Shown piece by piece: positions 20,702 to 31,101 of a stretch of DNA of 43,569 nt; the first letter of the stretch is position 1, and the number at the start of each line of letters is the position of its first letter. Location: contig JBBHKE010000457.1 in assembly GCA_037447655.1 (NCBI GenBank), positions 92,017 through 135,585 of the forward strand. Reading direction: 5' to 3'. The translations under genes and the position numbers were made by a program. Below the pieces are notes generated by a model. It was not told the origin of the DNA. It saw only the letters and a list, made by a program, of their open reading frames with translations, and made no database searches. Source of the DNA: Zygnema cylindricum. Taxonomy: Eukaryota; Streptophyta; Zygnematophyceae; Zygnematales; Zygnemataceae.

Positions 20702-21020
20702 GTCATCATCATCATCGTCATCATCATCATCATTACGGTATCATCATCAACAATATTATCATCATCATCATTATCATTATCATTATCATTACATCATCAT
20801 CACTATCATCATCATCATCATCTTCATCATCATCATCATCCTCATCATCATCATCATCATAACGCAACATCATCGTCATCATCATCATCATCATCATAAC
20901 GCAACATCATCGTCATCATCATCATCGTCATCATCACCATCATTACAGTATCAACGTAAACAATATTATCATCATCATCATCATCATTATCATTACATCA
21001 TCATCATCATCATCATCATT

Positions 21021-21057
<37 letters not shown>

Positions 21058-21812
21058 CCATGATCATGATCGTCATTATCATCATCATTATCAACATCAT
21101 CGTCATCATCATCATCATCGTCATTATCATCATCATCATCACCATCATCATCATCGTCATCATAATCGCAACATCATCGTCATCAACATGATTGTCATCA
21201 TCATCATCGTCATCATCATCGTCATCATCATCATCATTACAGTATCATCATCAACAATATTATCATCATCATCCTCATCATCATCATCATCATCATCATC
21301 ACCATGATCATCATCGTCATCATAATCACAGCATCATCATCATCCTCATCATCGTCATCATCATCATCATCACAGTATCATCATCAACAATATTATCATC
21401 ATCATCATCATCATTATCATTACATCATCATCATCATCATTTTCATTTTCATCATCATCATCATCATCGTCATCATCATCATGATCATCATCATCACCAC
21501 GATCATGATCGTCATTATCATCATCATTATCAACATCATCGTCATTATCATCATCATCATCACCATCATCATCATCGTCATCATCGCAACATCATCGTCA
21601 TCAACATCATTGTCATCATCATCATCATCATCGTCATCATCATCATCATTACACTATCATCATCAACAATATTATCATCATTATCATCATCATTATCAAC
21701 ATCATCTACATCATCATCATTATCATCATCATTACATCATCATCATCATCATTACATCATCATTATCATCATCATTACATCATCATCATCATCGTCATCA
21801 TCATCAGCCCAT
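20070..21812. repeat. (ATC)n trinucleotide array with higher-order structure
   Basis: About 1.74 kb of ATC/CAT repeats with CGT, CTT, ATT and AAC variants. Longer words recur inside it: ACAGTATCATCATCAACAAT-type segments near 20513, 20734, 20944, 21239, 21373 and 21651, and a CATGATCATGATCGTCATT-type segment near 20612, 21059 and 21499. It grew by duplicating longer blocks as well as by slippage. Ser-, His- or Ile-rich frames over it are artefacts. Confidence 0.97.
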
Positions 21813-21849
21813 CTTACAGTAGGAGCAGACAATGCTCTAGAAAAATAAA

Positions 21850-22320
21850 TAACTATTAACTACCTTTTTTACATAAGAATATTTAAACTCACAACCAAAC
21901 AATAATAAGGAAAGAGCACGAAACAAACAATTCCAAACCCTGTAACATGTAAGCGAAAAAGAGGTTTTCGTGTCATAATGACCTTACCTAAATAGAACTC
22001 CCAAAAGCCGAAAAAAACACACTTACACCTGAATAACAAAAAACACATAATGTCGTATACATAATGACAATTACAATATTTATAACATATCGAATAATAT
22101 TTCTATCTAATGTAACTGATATAGTATAAAACGTTATAAAACGTTATAATACATATTTAACATAAGGAATATTTGTAATATATATAATGCATGTTATTAT
22201 GTGTTTAATATACTTGAAGCAGGAGTTATATTATAACCAATGTATATAATTTTAGTTGAAGTATAATATACGAATAACTGTTACAACTACTGTTATAGTT
22301 GTACTGTATACTTATAACAA
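21850..22320. other. AT-rich non-coding stretch
   Basis: No coding or structured feature that I can support; it grades into the ATAATGTAACGGTTAG-type repeats to the right. Confidence 0.5.
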
Positions 22321-22324
22321 TTAT

Positions 22325-22650
22325 AATAAATAAAATGTAATGGTTAGACATAATTGTAATAAACATAATGTAATGGTTAGATATAATTGTCATAATATAT
22401 ATAACATAACAGTTAGTTTTCAACTGTTATAATTACTATAATGTATAAGTTTATTATACTTATAATAATTAACATAATATAACGGTTAGATACAACTGTT
22501 ATAATATGTATAATATAACAGTTAATTTTAACTATTAAGATAAATATAATGTAAATTGTTATAAAAAATATAATGTAATACTTAGTTAACACTAATAATT
22601 AACACATTGTAACAGTTAGTTGTAGATGTTCAAATATATATACTAAAATA
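22325..22650. repeat. Degenerate short tandem repeat, ATAATGTAATGGTTAG-type
   Basis: The words ACATAATGTAATGGTTAG, ATAACATAACAGTTAG, ATAATATAACGGTTAG and ATAATATAACAGTTAA recur at irregular spacings of about 40-50 bp, with AACTGTTATAAT between them. Confidence 0.6.
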
Positions 22651-22796
22651 GTTAGTTCTCAAATAAGATGAAACATCTTGGCAGGGTTGCTGTGCAACCA
22701 CACTATTTAGATTTGAAGAGGTGGGAGGAAACCATTGTTGGCTTCTTGTTGAGAAAAAGAGGGAGAAACTAAGCGTATAAAAACTATGGCGGTATA

Positions 22797-22911
22797 CATA
22801 TAAATATACATATATATATTATATTATATATATATTATATATATGTATATTATATATATGTATATTGTATATATATATTATATATATATCATATATATCA
22901 TATATAATATT

Positions 22912-22968
<57 letters not shown>

Positions 22969-22970
22969 AT
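22797..22970. repeat. (AT)n microsatellite
   Basis: Interrupted TA/TATAT tract with a pure dinucleotide core at about 22918-22956. Confidence 0.97.
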
Positions 22971-23166
22971 ATGTTTTCGACTCTGACTAATGCTTCCTTG
23001 TACAATTTAAACCACACTAAATAAGGTGTAATATTTTCCTAAACTAGCACAACTCCGATAAAAACGTGCGATAACGTTGACAAATGACAAAAAGAAGATA
23101 AAACTTTCGCATAAAACTGATAAATAAAAATGACAAGATTTTACATAAATAGAAAGAAAAAGGTAC

Positions 23167-23232
23167 CTGGGGAATGAGGGATCCGAGGAGGGTACTTGTG
23201 AGGGCGGCTAAGGCACCGACTGTCACGGCATA
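23167..23232 (-). pseudogene. Orphan exon resembling a plant cationic amino acid transporter (CAT2-4 type)
   Basis: A 66-nt segment between an AG acceptor and a CAG|GTACCT donor encodes AVTVGALAALTSTLLGSLIPQ. Plant vacuolar CAT proteins (APC superfamily, cationic amino acid import across the tonoplast or plasma membrane) have at this place a helix like VITTGAVTALCSALMGSILPQ followed by PRILMAMARDGLLP. About 90 bases after an intron-like gap, near 22730 on the same strand, EANNGFLPPLF vaguely resembles MARDGLLPPLF, but I cannot build a gene. I infer a gene relic or a fragment carried by a transposon; chance similarity over 21 residues is not excluded. Confidence 0.4.
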
Positions 23233-23344
23233 CTAGGCAATAGGTTCCCTCTCACCCTCCATTCATAAAACCAACAACTTCACTTCTCCCCTTTCCCTCT
23301 CCCTCTCCCTCTCCTCTATAAAATATTCGAAATATCTAGAATTG

Positions 23345-23415
23345 ATGAAGGGGAAAGGTTGGGAGGGAGAGAGGGAGGGAAAGAGGGAGGGAGGGAGGGA
23401 GGGAGGGAAAGGGAG
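23345..23415. repeat. Purine-rich GGGA/GGGAA tract
   Basis: Imperfect (GGGA)n run on the plus strand, preceded by CCCTCTC repeats at 23285-23316 on the same strand, giving a potential intramolecular pairing partner. Confidence 0.85.
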
Positions 23416-23539
23416 ATAGAAGCACTGGTTGGTTGACAGGGAGAGAACAAAATTCGCGCTCTAATGACGAGACAAGGGGAGATGTTGACAAGGTAGTCCA
23501 CAACCGCCGGGGTCTCAGAAATCGAAACGTTTGACATTT

Positions 23540-24002
23540 TGTCGTCACCTAGAAGAGTACAATAGCAAGGAAGTAAACGAACGGACTTGTAAAAGAAAAG
23601 TACTTTCTATTTTTGCGCGTGCGATCCCATCACATCACGCCACTATCCGTACACTACACCGCTAGCTGACCCGCGGCCGACGACATCGAGGTGGCCACGA
23701 CAGGTACCAGGATGCCGTCGATGCCGTACAAATAAGTGAAACAATATCGCAGAGCAACGGCGACGATCGATTTGTTGTAGTTTGTACCCTTGACAGGACG
23801 GTTCGAAACCTCTACACTACAGTACAGCGACGACGACAAAGTGATCGCGACAATTGACCCGCGGCCTACGACGTCAAGGATGGTTTTGTACAGACGGATT
23901 TGAGTCATCAACGCTTTGTCGTACGGCAACATTAATCACATCGCGACGTTTATATTGACGTAAGTTGGCGCCAAGGGCAATTCACGTCCAAACAAATTTG
24001 AC
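23540..24002. other. GC-richer island, unidentified
   Basis: The segment 23660-23940 is clearly richer in G+C and CG dinucleotides than its surroundings. ACCCGCGGCC(G/T)ACGAC occurs twice (about 23669 and 23858). A minus-strand frame of 92 codons (23932-23654) crosses it; I do not recognise it. A fragment of the CGTAC-rich repeat lies at 23612-23660. Confidence 0.4.
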
Positions 24003-24135
24003 GTCATGCCAAAATGTTGTGTTATCGATACCGTAGAGTACATTAACGTATTGTATCGTACTTCTAATTTTTGCGCGTGCGATCTGTCACATCACGCCAC
24101 GTAGTCGTGTTCCAAATATCCGTACACTACTGGAA
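24003..24135 (+). repeat. CGTAC-rich repeat, dispersed copy
   Basis: Fourth copy of the unit found in tandem at 17914-18300: CCAAAATGTTGTGTTATCGA, TGCGCGTGCGATC and CCGTACACTAC in the same order. Confidence 0.8.
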
Positions 24136-24269
24136 TCGGATTGATACGTGGAGTACATGTAACTCCTACGAAAAATTGTGACGCTCCTATTTGTCCGCGT
24201 GTACAAACACGATAGGCCCTTGACAATCAAAGGGCAAAGCACCGGGTCGCCTGCGACTATTTTTTTGTT

Positions 24270-24464
24270 ATGACGGTCGACGTTCGCAAGTGCGACACTT
24301 TTTTAACCGCCGTTACTTTATTTACCCACTCAAAGTTGTTCGACGGATTGACTGTCAAATCAAAGGTACGTAGCTTGTACGAAACTGTACTTCAAATGTA
24401 CAATTTCAGACAGCTATCTGCGCGCAGCAAAAATCGTCTCTGCGGTTAGCAATTCCTTTGTTTA
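24270..24464 (-). repeat. Repeat E, continuous copy (E3)
   Basis: Read on the minus strand it runs without interruption through the E1 left half, one copy only of the 91-bp block, and the E2 right half (to GCGAACGTCGACCGTCATAA). It therefore serves as the empty-site version for the Cop-A insertion. Confidence 0.8.
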
Positions 24465-24970
24465 ATAGTATGTACAGTTCGTATTAGTTATTTGCAGACA
24501 ATTAGGGTTTGTCCGTTTCTCAGAACAGTAGACTTATTGTTCACTAACTTAGCGTACATCATGTACCTACTCAGATTACAATAGAGAACAGTTAGACAAT
24601 ACAGTAACATACTTTACATTTATGTGATTGGCTGGTCAGGTTGTAGTAGAATTTATCTTTATATAAATTCTAAGACTTGGTGTTTTTCATGTATTCCCTT
24701 TCAAGGTTTCAATGAGCACATATGTGCACTTTAAGAGGTATTCACAATGGTATATCTCTTGGTTTAATTAGGCGTTTTTCTTGAAACTTTGTGAGTTGTC
24801 AACACACGTAGTAAACTATACTCGGGTGCAATTTGGGGCCATTTGGCCATATAAACTACTTCATGCAGTGGGTCATAGTTAATATCTTGACTGCTTGCTT
24901 TCTTTGGTTCTGTGATGACTACTAGCTTCAACATCAGCAAGAGCTGGTGTTGCACCGGCTGTTAAAAAAC
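24465..24970 (+). repeat. Possible 5' LTR region of Cop-B
   Basis: It lies directly before the Cop-B primer-like site and contains TTTATATAAAT near 24658. No second copy is visible after the Cop-B RNase H, so LTR identity is inferred from position only. Confidence 0.3.
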
Positions 24971-24989
24971 AACAGGCTACGGGACCTAC

Positions 24990-25770
24990 CTTAAGAATTC
25001 TTGTCTTTGAGGGTACCGACTATATCTATTGGGCGGATATTGTGGAACTGTGCTTTCTTAATTCAAATCTTATAGACGAGGTGGACAAATCTTTGGCAAA
25101 ATCAGAGGCTGGTTGGCAGAAGGAAAATCTACAATGTCTTCGCACTATCAAAATGCTTATTTCAAAAGAGCTTGTGATGGCACATATTCAAATGAAAAAG
25201 ACGTCAAAGATGTAGAATCCTCTTAAAAATATACACACCAAGAATAATGTGCAACACTAAACGATTATTGGCAAAATTTAGGAGTATAAGTACACTGGCG
25301 GTAAAATGGTTGCGTCTTTTTATGGCCTAAGTAAACTACTTGTAGAAAATGCTTGTTCATGTGGTACATTTCCTTATTATCAACAAGCTTTGCTATTAAT
25401 GAGAGGGCTTCATAGTGAATATAAAGAGTCTCTAACAACTTGAAAAAACTACCATAGGTTGATTGGAATATAGCCATAGCGATTCAATATGTCCTAGATG
25501 AAAAGTCTAGTCAAGGAACTTTTAAAGGTACTGGACAGGCAAAAGCTTTTGACAAACAAAATTTTAAAAAATAGTAGTTTCAAAAAAGTCAGAATCAATA
25601 TCAATGCTAACCTGACATGTGCTATTACTGTAATGAAAATGGGTGGTAGAAGCTTTAGACACACAAACTTTTAAAAAAATAGCAGTTTTGAGAAAAGTCA
25701 AAATCAATATTATCGCAAACTTGACATGTACTATTACTGTGATGAAAAAGGGAATCGGTACAGGAGATCA
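24990..25770 (+). pseudogene. Cop-B gag remnant
   Basis: The frame reads LRILVFEGTDYIYWADIVEL, the start of copia gag, then LISKELVMAHI, with stops. The knuckle region is duplicated with a period of 106 bp (from about 25544 and 25650): first copy DMCYYCNENG, second copy DMYYYCDEKGN. In the second the first Cys is Tyr, and both lack the distal Cys. Confidence 0.75.
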
Positions 25771-25774
25771 TTGT

Positions 25775-26901
25775 TGATATGTGAGTATTTTCTAGGTCTG
25801 TATTAGGATAGAAAATAGCAAAGGCAGTCTGCCTCCAACTCCCCTCTCCAAGCCCCCACACTTGTCAAAGTCACTGAAGGCTGGATAGGGAGCTAGAGCC
25901 ATGGCTGCCTAAAACTCACTAGAGAAGACAGGGAGTGAATTCGGTCGATCTAACAAAAGGTACTTGAAGGGCCCAGGAATGGATCATGGTACCTGCCGTC
26001 CAGTAAGTCAACCGTAGCCAGTAGCTTTGTCCGTTTAGTTTAAGACTAGTGCTAAGGTATATTGGGTTTGATATGTATTTAAACATGTACACGTAGGTTT
26101 TTCCATTTAACTAGATTGTGGTTTAAAGGGCATAGAAATAGTTTTACTATTAGTACCAGACGAAACAAATAGTTCGGAAATTTGTTTCGACGATCCGTAT
26201 GAAATACCGATATCAATCGGACGGCCGTGGTTAGCGCTGGCTTCGCAGAAAGGACAATTTGGCGGTTTGCGGACTCCGTCACTCCGGATGACACATGGCA
26301 ACATCATACGACTTTACAGAATCTCCGGAACGGAAGACAACAAATCTTGATGTGACAAATGTCGCATAATGGCGACGTCGTACACTATCTGTACATAAAG
26401 TATATCGACATCTGTACTTTATTGTACAATACAGTCATGCGATTGGTCAGTACCTCAGTATCAAGGGGTTTAGAGAGGGGTTTAGGACTTAGAATATTTT
26501 GGGTAGGTAGCCGCCTCTCCTAGAGAGCTTCTTGTATAAAAGGTAAACTTTGGCTAGCCATAACTATTAACTCAATTGACCGATTTGAATGATTTTTTTT
26601 GCTGCCGACTTTAGGGTGTCCAAGCTACATATAGGTGTAGTCGGTCAGAGTGTTTGCTTGTCACGGATGATGTAATTTTAAGGGAAAGTCAAAGTGGGGA
26701 ATGTTATCTAAAACTCATATTCTAACTTTGTATTCTGTGGTGGAACTAAGCACACAGAAAGTTTATTTCACAGGGATGAAGCTGTAATGGGGTCTGATTG
26801 TCAAGGGGTCAATCATTTGGGTTTATATAAACTAGGAGTCGGCACTATCTAGATTAGCTTCTTGTGAGCTGCCTACTCTTAGGACCAATAGAGGTCTTAG
26901 A
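25775..26901 (+). repeat. LTR-like copy of the Cop-C LTR family inside Cop-B
   Basis: Its reverse complement matches the plus-strand reading of the right Cop-C LTR over most of its length, from ATTTTCTAGGTCTGTATT at the left to CTTCTTGTGAGCTGCC at the right. It starts TGATATGTGAG; the right end is approximate, near GAGGTCTTAGA. There is no coding region or matching partner, so a solo LTR is the simplest reading. A clean target duplication is not seen. Confidence 0.6.
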
Positions 26902-27029
26902 GTTAGAATCATCGCATCGCTGACTTAAGAAATCGGAGCATATATGGACAGACAGTCACACAAAAACGTAGTGGAAGGCTTCTGTCAATTTCATCCTCAA
27001 AATTTCTGAGGTGAAGAAGGTCAAGTAGT

Positions 27030-28306
27030 CCACGAAATGCAAGTGCAAACCATTATGCATTCACAAAAAAATCCAAATAGCCTCTTACCATTCAGCAAGC
27101 ATTCTGTGCACCCGAAAGGGAACACTGGATAGCAATAACAAATGACAAAATGAAATTCGTTATCGAGGCCCAAACGTGGGAACTTGTGGAATTTCCTCAA
27201 GATCGCAATGTAATTGGGAGTAAGTGGGTCTTTAAAGTAAAACTTAATCCAGATAATACTGTAAAAATATACAAAGCTAAGCGAGTAGCAAATGGGTATA
27301 ATCAAATAAAAAGAATTGACTATGAGGAGACATTTTAACCAATTGTCAAATTTCCCACTATCGGCATTCTGTCAACACTAGCAACCATAAAAAATAAGGA
27401 AATACATCAAATGGATGTTAAGAATGCCTCCTTACAGAGGTAACTAGAAAAAATAATATACATGAAACAACCAAAAATGTACTAAATGAAAGGAAAGGAA
27501 AATGTAGTGTGCGAACTATTGAAATCACTATATGGCCTAAGCTTGCCCCTACAATGGAATTTAAATTTAGATGAGCATTTGACTAATCTGCATTTAACTA
27601 TGATAAGCTCTAATCACTCACTTTGTGTTATGGAAAGAGAGGATGGAACAAATTTTCTTGTTGTATATGTTAATGACTTGTTGATTATTTCTAAAATAAT
27701 TTAGAGAATTATCAAAATCAAAACGACCTTATAATCTAGATTTGAAATGAAAGATTTAGGGGAGGCAAAGTATAATTTTGGTGTATAAACAGAGAGAGAG
27801 AGGACTAAAAAATTTATTAGAATTACACTGAAAGAGGTTACAAGGAATATGTTGGAAAACTAAGAGAATTATTAGACTTACACAAAAAGAGGCTATATGG
27901 AATATGTTGGAAAAATTTGACAACAAATGATGTAAAAGGAGCTGCCACTCTTATAGAATTGGTAAAGAAATTAGAGGGAACAAAAATAGACTTAGGAATA
28001 ATTGTGGGAGACAGTCTAAAAATAGAGGAGTCAAAATTGATAGAAAAGATTTTCCTATCGACAGATTGTTAAGAGTCTAATCCATTTAATGAATTGTATA
28101 CGCTCGGATATTGTGGCAACATTTAGTGGTCTGAGATGGAGTCTGCAGAATCCAAGAATATCATATTTGGAGGCAGCAAAACGAGTCCAAAGATACTTGG
28201 TAGGGACTCGAAAGTTCAAGCTAACTCTTGGTGGAGAAGAAGTGTAACTTCAAACGTGGAGTGATGCCACCTTCGGTAAGATCCTGAGCAGACGATCACC
28301 TACAAC
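27030..28306 (+). pseudogene. Cop-B reverse transcriptase remnant
   Basis: Recognisable copia RT: QTWELVEFPQDRNVIGSKWV, YKAKRVANGYNQ, IHQMDVKNASLQ, LLKSLYGLSL, then the catalytic motif as YVND (27666-27677) instead of YVDD, so one metal-binding Asp is lost. A 55-bp tandem duplication occurs at about 27816-27925. The end AAKRVQRYLVGTRKFKLTLG leads into WSDATFGK and stops where Cop-C is inserted. Confidence 0.88.
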
Positions 28307-28495
28307 TTTGGGACCTCCATAGGTCCTCAGAGCGGGCAGCTCACACAAAGCCCGTAGGATAACCCTGACCCCTTCTTGTTTCAACAAGAATAACTGCCAC
28401 CTTGGTGGACAAAAACCCTGACCAGCTTCACCTTTGTGAAGACAAGACTCCCCTGAGACAATAACAAAAAAAAACACTGAATTTTCTCCCCTAAG

Positions 28496-28748
28496 TGTTA
28501 GATTTCCGTGAAATTCGGGCTTCGGTATGTCCCATACTAGGGAAAAGTTAGCCGGCCAGGGCTCGAACTTCGGACCTCTGACTTGAGCTATCAGCACACT
28601 AACCACTGTGCCACCAGCACACTAACCACTGTGCCACCAGCTCGATGTAGAGCTTGGCGGGTGCGTACATATTTAATTTAGGCAGCTTCGAGTGTGAAGT
28701 ATCACATTCTACCCCGTATTGAGCCGGCATTCAGGTGCCAATCCAACA
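28496..28748 (-). repeat. TRIM 3' LTR
   Basis: Starts TGTTGGATTGGCACC and ends GGAAATCTAACA on the minus strand. It is 38 bp longer than the other LTR, mainly from a 23-bp duplication of the box A segment. Confidence 0.8.
28562..28642 (-). promoter_or_regulatory. tRNA-like Pol III promoter segment (box A twice, box B)
   Basis: On the minus strand GAGCTGGTGGCACAGTGG contains box A TGGCACAGTGG (consensus TRGYNNAGYGG), followed by AGTTCGAGCCC, a good box B (GTTCGANTCC). This is the layout of a tRNA-derived SINE head. The box A block of 23 bp (28593-28615) is duplicated in tandem at 28616-28638. The matching place in the other LTR (about 28865-28920) is homologous but has lost both boxes. No tRNA cloverleaf is preserved; transcription is inference. 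Confidence 0.65.
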
Positions 28749-28793
28749 ACAACGCTCACGGGAAGGTCGGTCACACCATCGGCAATCCCGTTT

Positions 28794-28805
28794 GCTCTTA
28801 TACCA
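28794..28805 (-). other. TRIM primer binding site
   Basis: TGGTATAAGAGC on the minus strand, immediately after the LTR end ATCTTACA. It differs at one base from the classical plant site complementary to the 3' end of initiator tRNA-Met. Unlike the copias here, this element uses the tRNA 3' end rather than the anticodon arm. Confidence 0.8.
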
Positions 28806-29020
28806 TGTAAGATTTCTGTGAAATCCGGGATTCAATATGTCCCATACTAGGGAAAAGTGAGCCGGGCCAACTGGAACTTATGACTTGGAGTTGTCACTGA
28901 CTTACTAATCGTACCCACCGATGTAGAGGCGATGAATAGTATCTATTTATATTGGCGGCTTCGGTGTGATGTATCACATTCTACCCCGTATTGAAGTGGC
29001 ATTCACGTGCCAATACAATA
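28806..29020 (-). repeat. TRIM 5' LTR
   Basis: Starts TATTGTATTGGCACG (TG end mutated to TA) and ends ACAGAAATCTTACA. Aligns with the other LTR over its length: ACGGGGTAGAATGTGATAC and TTTTCCCTAGTATGGGACA are shared; the tRNA-like part is the most diverged. Confidence 0.8.
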
Positions 29021-29334
29021 CTAAGCAGTAAATTATGTATGGTCAAAGATGACCTTTTGTACAAAAGCCCTATCGGAGAGAGGCGGCTACATCTGAATTT
29101 GGTTAAGTCTAAATCTCAATCTAAACCCCTTTCTACTGAAATACAACACCAATCACAGGATTCTACCGTACATAAAAGTACAGGTGCCAGAGTACTTTCT
29201 GTACGGCCCTTGTCCGACATAACCATAACGATGACAACTATCACATCGAAACTTGATATCGTGCATTTTAGAGATTCCGTAACTTTACAAGATATTGCCA
29301 CGTGTCATCCGGAGTGGAAGCGTCTAAAAACCGC

Positions 29335-30446
29335 TCTTGAAATTTATGTATTTTCTAGGTCTGTATTGGAAAAATAAATAGAGTGTTGGAAAAAGGTAAT
29401 TAATAGTTCACTTCTATATTTTAGTTAGAATGTAAAAAGAGAGAAAGAGAGGACCAAAGGTAGGCCATGGCTGGTGCGTCATTTAGAAGGAGGCAGAATG
29501 AATTAGAATGTATTTTACTAGTTTTAGCAAAACAATGCCTCTGGCCGGATTTGACAAGTGCCGGATTTGATAAGGGGTGGGCAGAATATTGTATAGACCC
29601 ACGCCTTATCCATTAAGGCACCAACGAACGATACACATGAAACGTTTCACGCGTATATGTTTATTGATCCATAGGACCAATTCGCAATAGACTAACGAAA
29701 ACGCGTATTAATAAATTCATACATGTAAGAGAATCTAAGCCGTATAAATACAATAGATCAGACGACCACCATTACAGCCGCCGCCCACAATAAGATTTCG
29801 TCGACCTTTGGGGATAGCGTCACGGGGTGCCACGTGGCGCCACATAATTTGATACCGGAGAAGATGGGAGGAAGAACTATGGCTCCTGATTTGGCAGATG
29901 TCACCTTGTAGACCATGTCGTACAATGGTCGTACAATAAGTACATCGCTCATCGTACCTTCTTGTACTATATAGTGTTCCTATTGGACTAGGGTTTGGTA
30001 GTAGGTAGTCGTGAGTAGGCAGACCAAGACTTAGTGATATTTATGTAACTCTCTCTAAAAGAGCTTATAACTATAAAGGTCATCTTTGACCAGCCATAAC
30101 TAAATGCTCAGGTGAGCAAATTCACTGATTCCTTTTGCTGCGGACTCAAGGGAGTCCAAGCTACACAAGGGTGTAGTCGTTTAGAGTCTTTGCGTGCCAG
30201 GGTGACACTTATTCAATGGGACAAGCAAAGTGGGGAATATTTTCCAAAACACATATTCAAGCTTTGTATTCTGTGGTGGAACTGAGCACACACAAGGTAT
30301 TCTCTTCACATGGGTGAAAGTGTGTTGGGGTTCTAATTGTCAAAGGATCATTCATGTTGGTTTATATCAAGTTGGAGTTGGCACTATCTACATTAGCTTC
30401 TTTTGGATCTGCGATTTCTGTGGGCAATGGAGCCCATAGAATTTCA
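29335..30446 (+). mobile_element. Solo-LTR-like insertion in the Cop-C left LTR
   Basis: 1,112 bp flanked by ACCGC (29330-29334 and 30447-30451). The ends carry TGAAATT and AATTTCA. Its right part (30125-30425) matches the right part of the LTR-like copy at 26590-26900, and its left end ATGTATTTTCTAGGTCTG matches the start of that copy, so it belongs to the same LTR family. A single LTR with a short target duplication is the usual outcome of LTR-LTR recombination. A minus-strand frame of 64 codons in it has no recognisable product. Confidence 0.7.
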
Positions 30447-30863
30447 ACCGCCAAGGCGGCCATTTCGGAATATCCGCTTGCATCATGGCCGTCGATCTAA
30501 ATTGACTTTGGATACAAACTATCAAATTAAATGTCCCTAACATTTGTTTCATACGGTATATAAGATACAGCAGGTTCTATGTTTTAAGAGTCCTTTCTAT
30601 AAGTTAAATGGATGTTTCCACGTGTACATGTTTAAATACCAATCGTATCTTATATATTTGGGCACGGGTCCTATTTGCCTACTCTCTGTATCCTTGGATA
30701 GCATAGGCACCCATGGTTCTGCCTCTCTCTGTGGTCTTCAATGACTGCAACAAGTATGGGGATTGGAGAATGGAGCGAGAAGCAAGTTGCCGTTGTTGAC
30801 TTCCATCTTTTTTTTTCCTATTCAAACCTAGAAATTTCATCAAAGAAACCTTTACTTTCTACA

Positions 30864-30876
30864 CTCCTTTTATTTT
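30864..30876 (-). other. Cop-C polypurine tract
   Basis: AAAATAAAAGGAG on the minus strand directly before the 3' LTR, the expected place for the plus-strand primer. Confidence 0.7.
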
Positions 30877-31101
30877 CTAGTCAGTTTTTAGTTTAAGAAC
30901 ACAGTTCTCCATACAAAAGATTAATTTAGGAGAGGGTATAGGCTTGTTCATCATATCTGCTACGATTTCACTATCTAGTTTATATTCTAAATTTATTATT
31001 TTGTTCTCCTCTTTTTCAAAACAAAACTTAGTCTAATATCCATTTGTTTGGCTTTGAAGTGGTCTTTGGGATTGGCAGCAATAGCTTTGGCTGCCTGATT
31101 A

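Larger units (their letters stand above)
28496..29020 (-). mobile_element. TRIM element with tRNA-like sequence in its LTR
   Basis: 525 bp, flanked by a 5-bp duplication CTAAG (28491-28495 and 29021-29025). It has two direct terminal repeats (29020-28806, 215 bp; 28748-28496, 253 bp on the minus strand) and only 57 bp between them. Next to the first LTR is TGGTATAAGAGC, one mismatch from the TGGTATCAGAGC site complementary to the 3' end of initiator tRNA-Met. No coding capacity: a terminal-repeat retrotransposon in miniature, moved by enzymes of another element. Its LTR holds a tRNA-like segment with Pol III-type boxes (separate entry). Confidence 0.82.
28307..30866 (-). repeat. Cop-C 3' LTR (left), interrupted by two insertions
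   Basis: Pieces 28307-28490, 29021-29334 and 30452-30866 align in order with the right LTR (34880-35989). The outer end reads TTTGGGACC where the right copy has TGTGAGACC, a mutated TG/CA end. The right limit is uncertain by about 3 bp beside the purine tract. Confidence 0.85.

Noticed and set aside
20209-21848. Long Ser/His/Ile-rich open frames on both strands
   Set aside because: Direct product of the (ATC)n array; open in several frames at once.
23654-23932. 92-codon minus-strand gene in the GC-richer island
   Set aside because: No recognisable motif; it lies next to dispersed repeats and contains an internal direct repeat, so I list the island only.
28250-28606. 118-codon minus-strand frame
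   Set aside because: It spans the TRIM LTR end, the Cop-C LTR and Cop-B RT, so it is a chimera of unrelated elements.
28550-28645. Genuine tRNA gene
   Set aside because: Box A and B are present but no cloverleaf, acceptor stem or T-run terminator fits; the segment recurs in the partner LTR of the TRIM.
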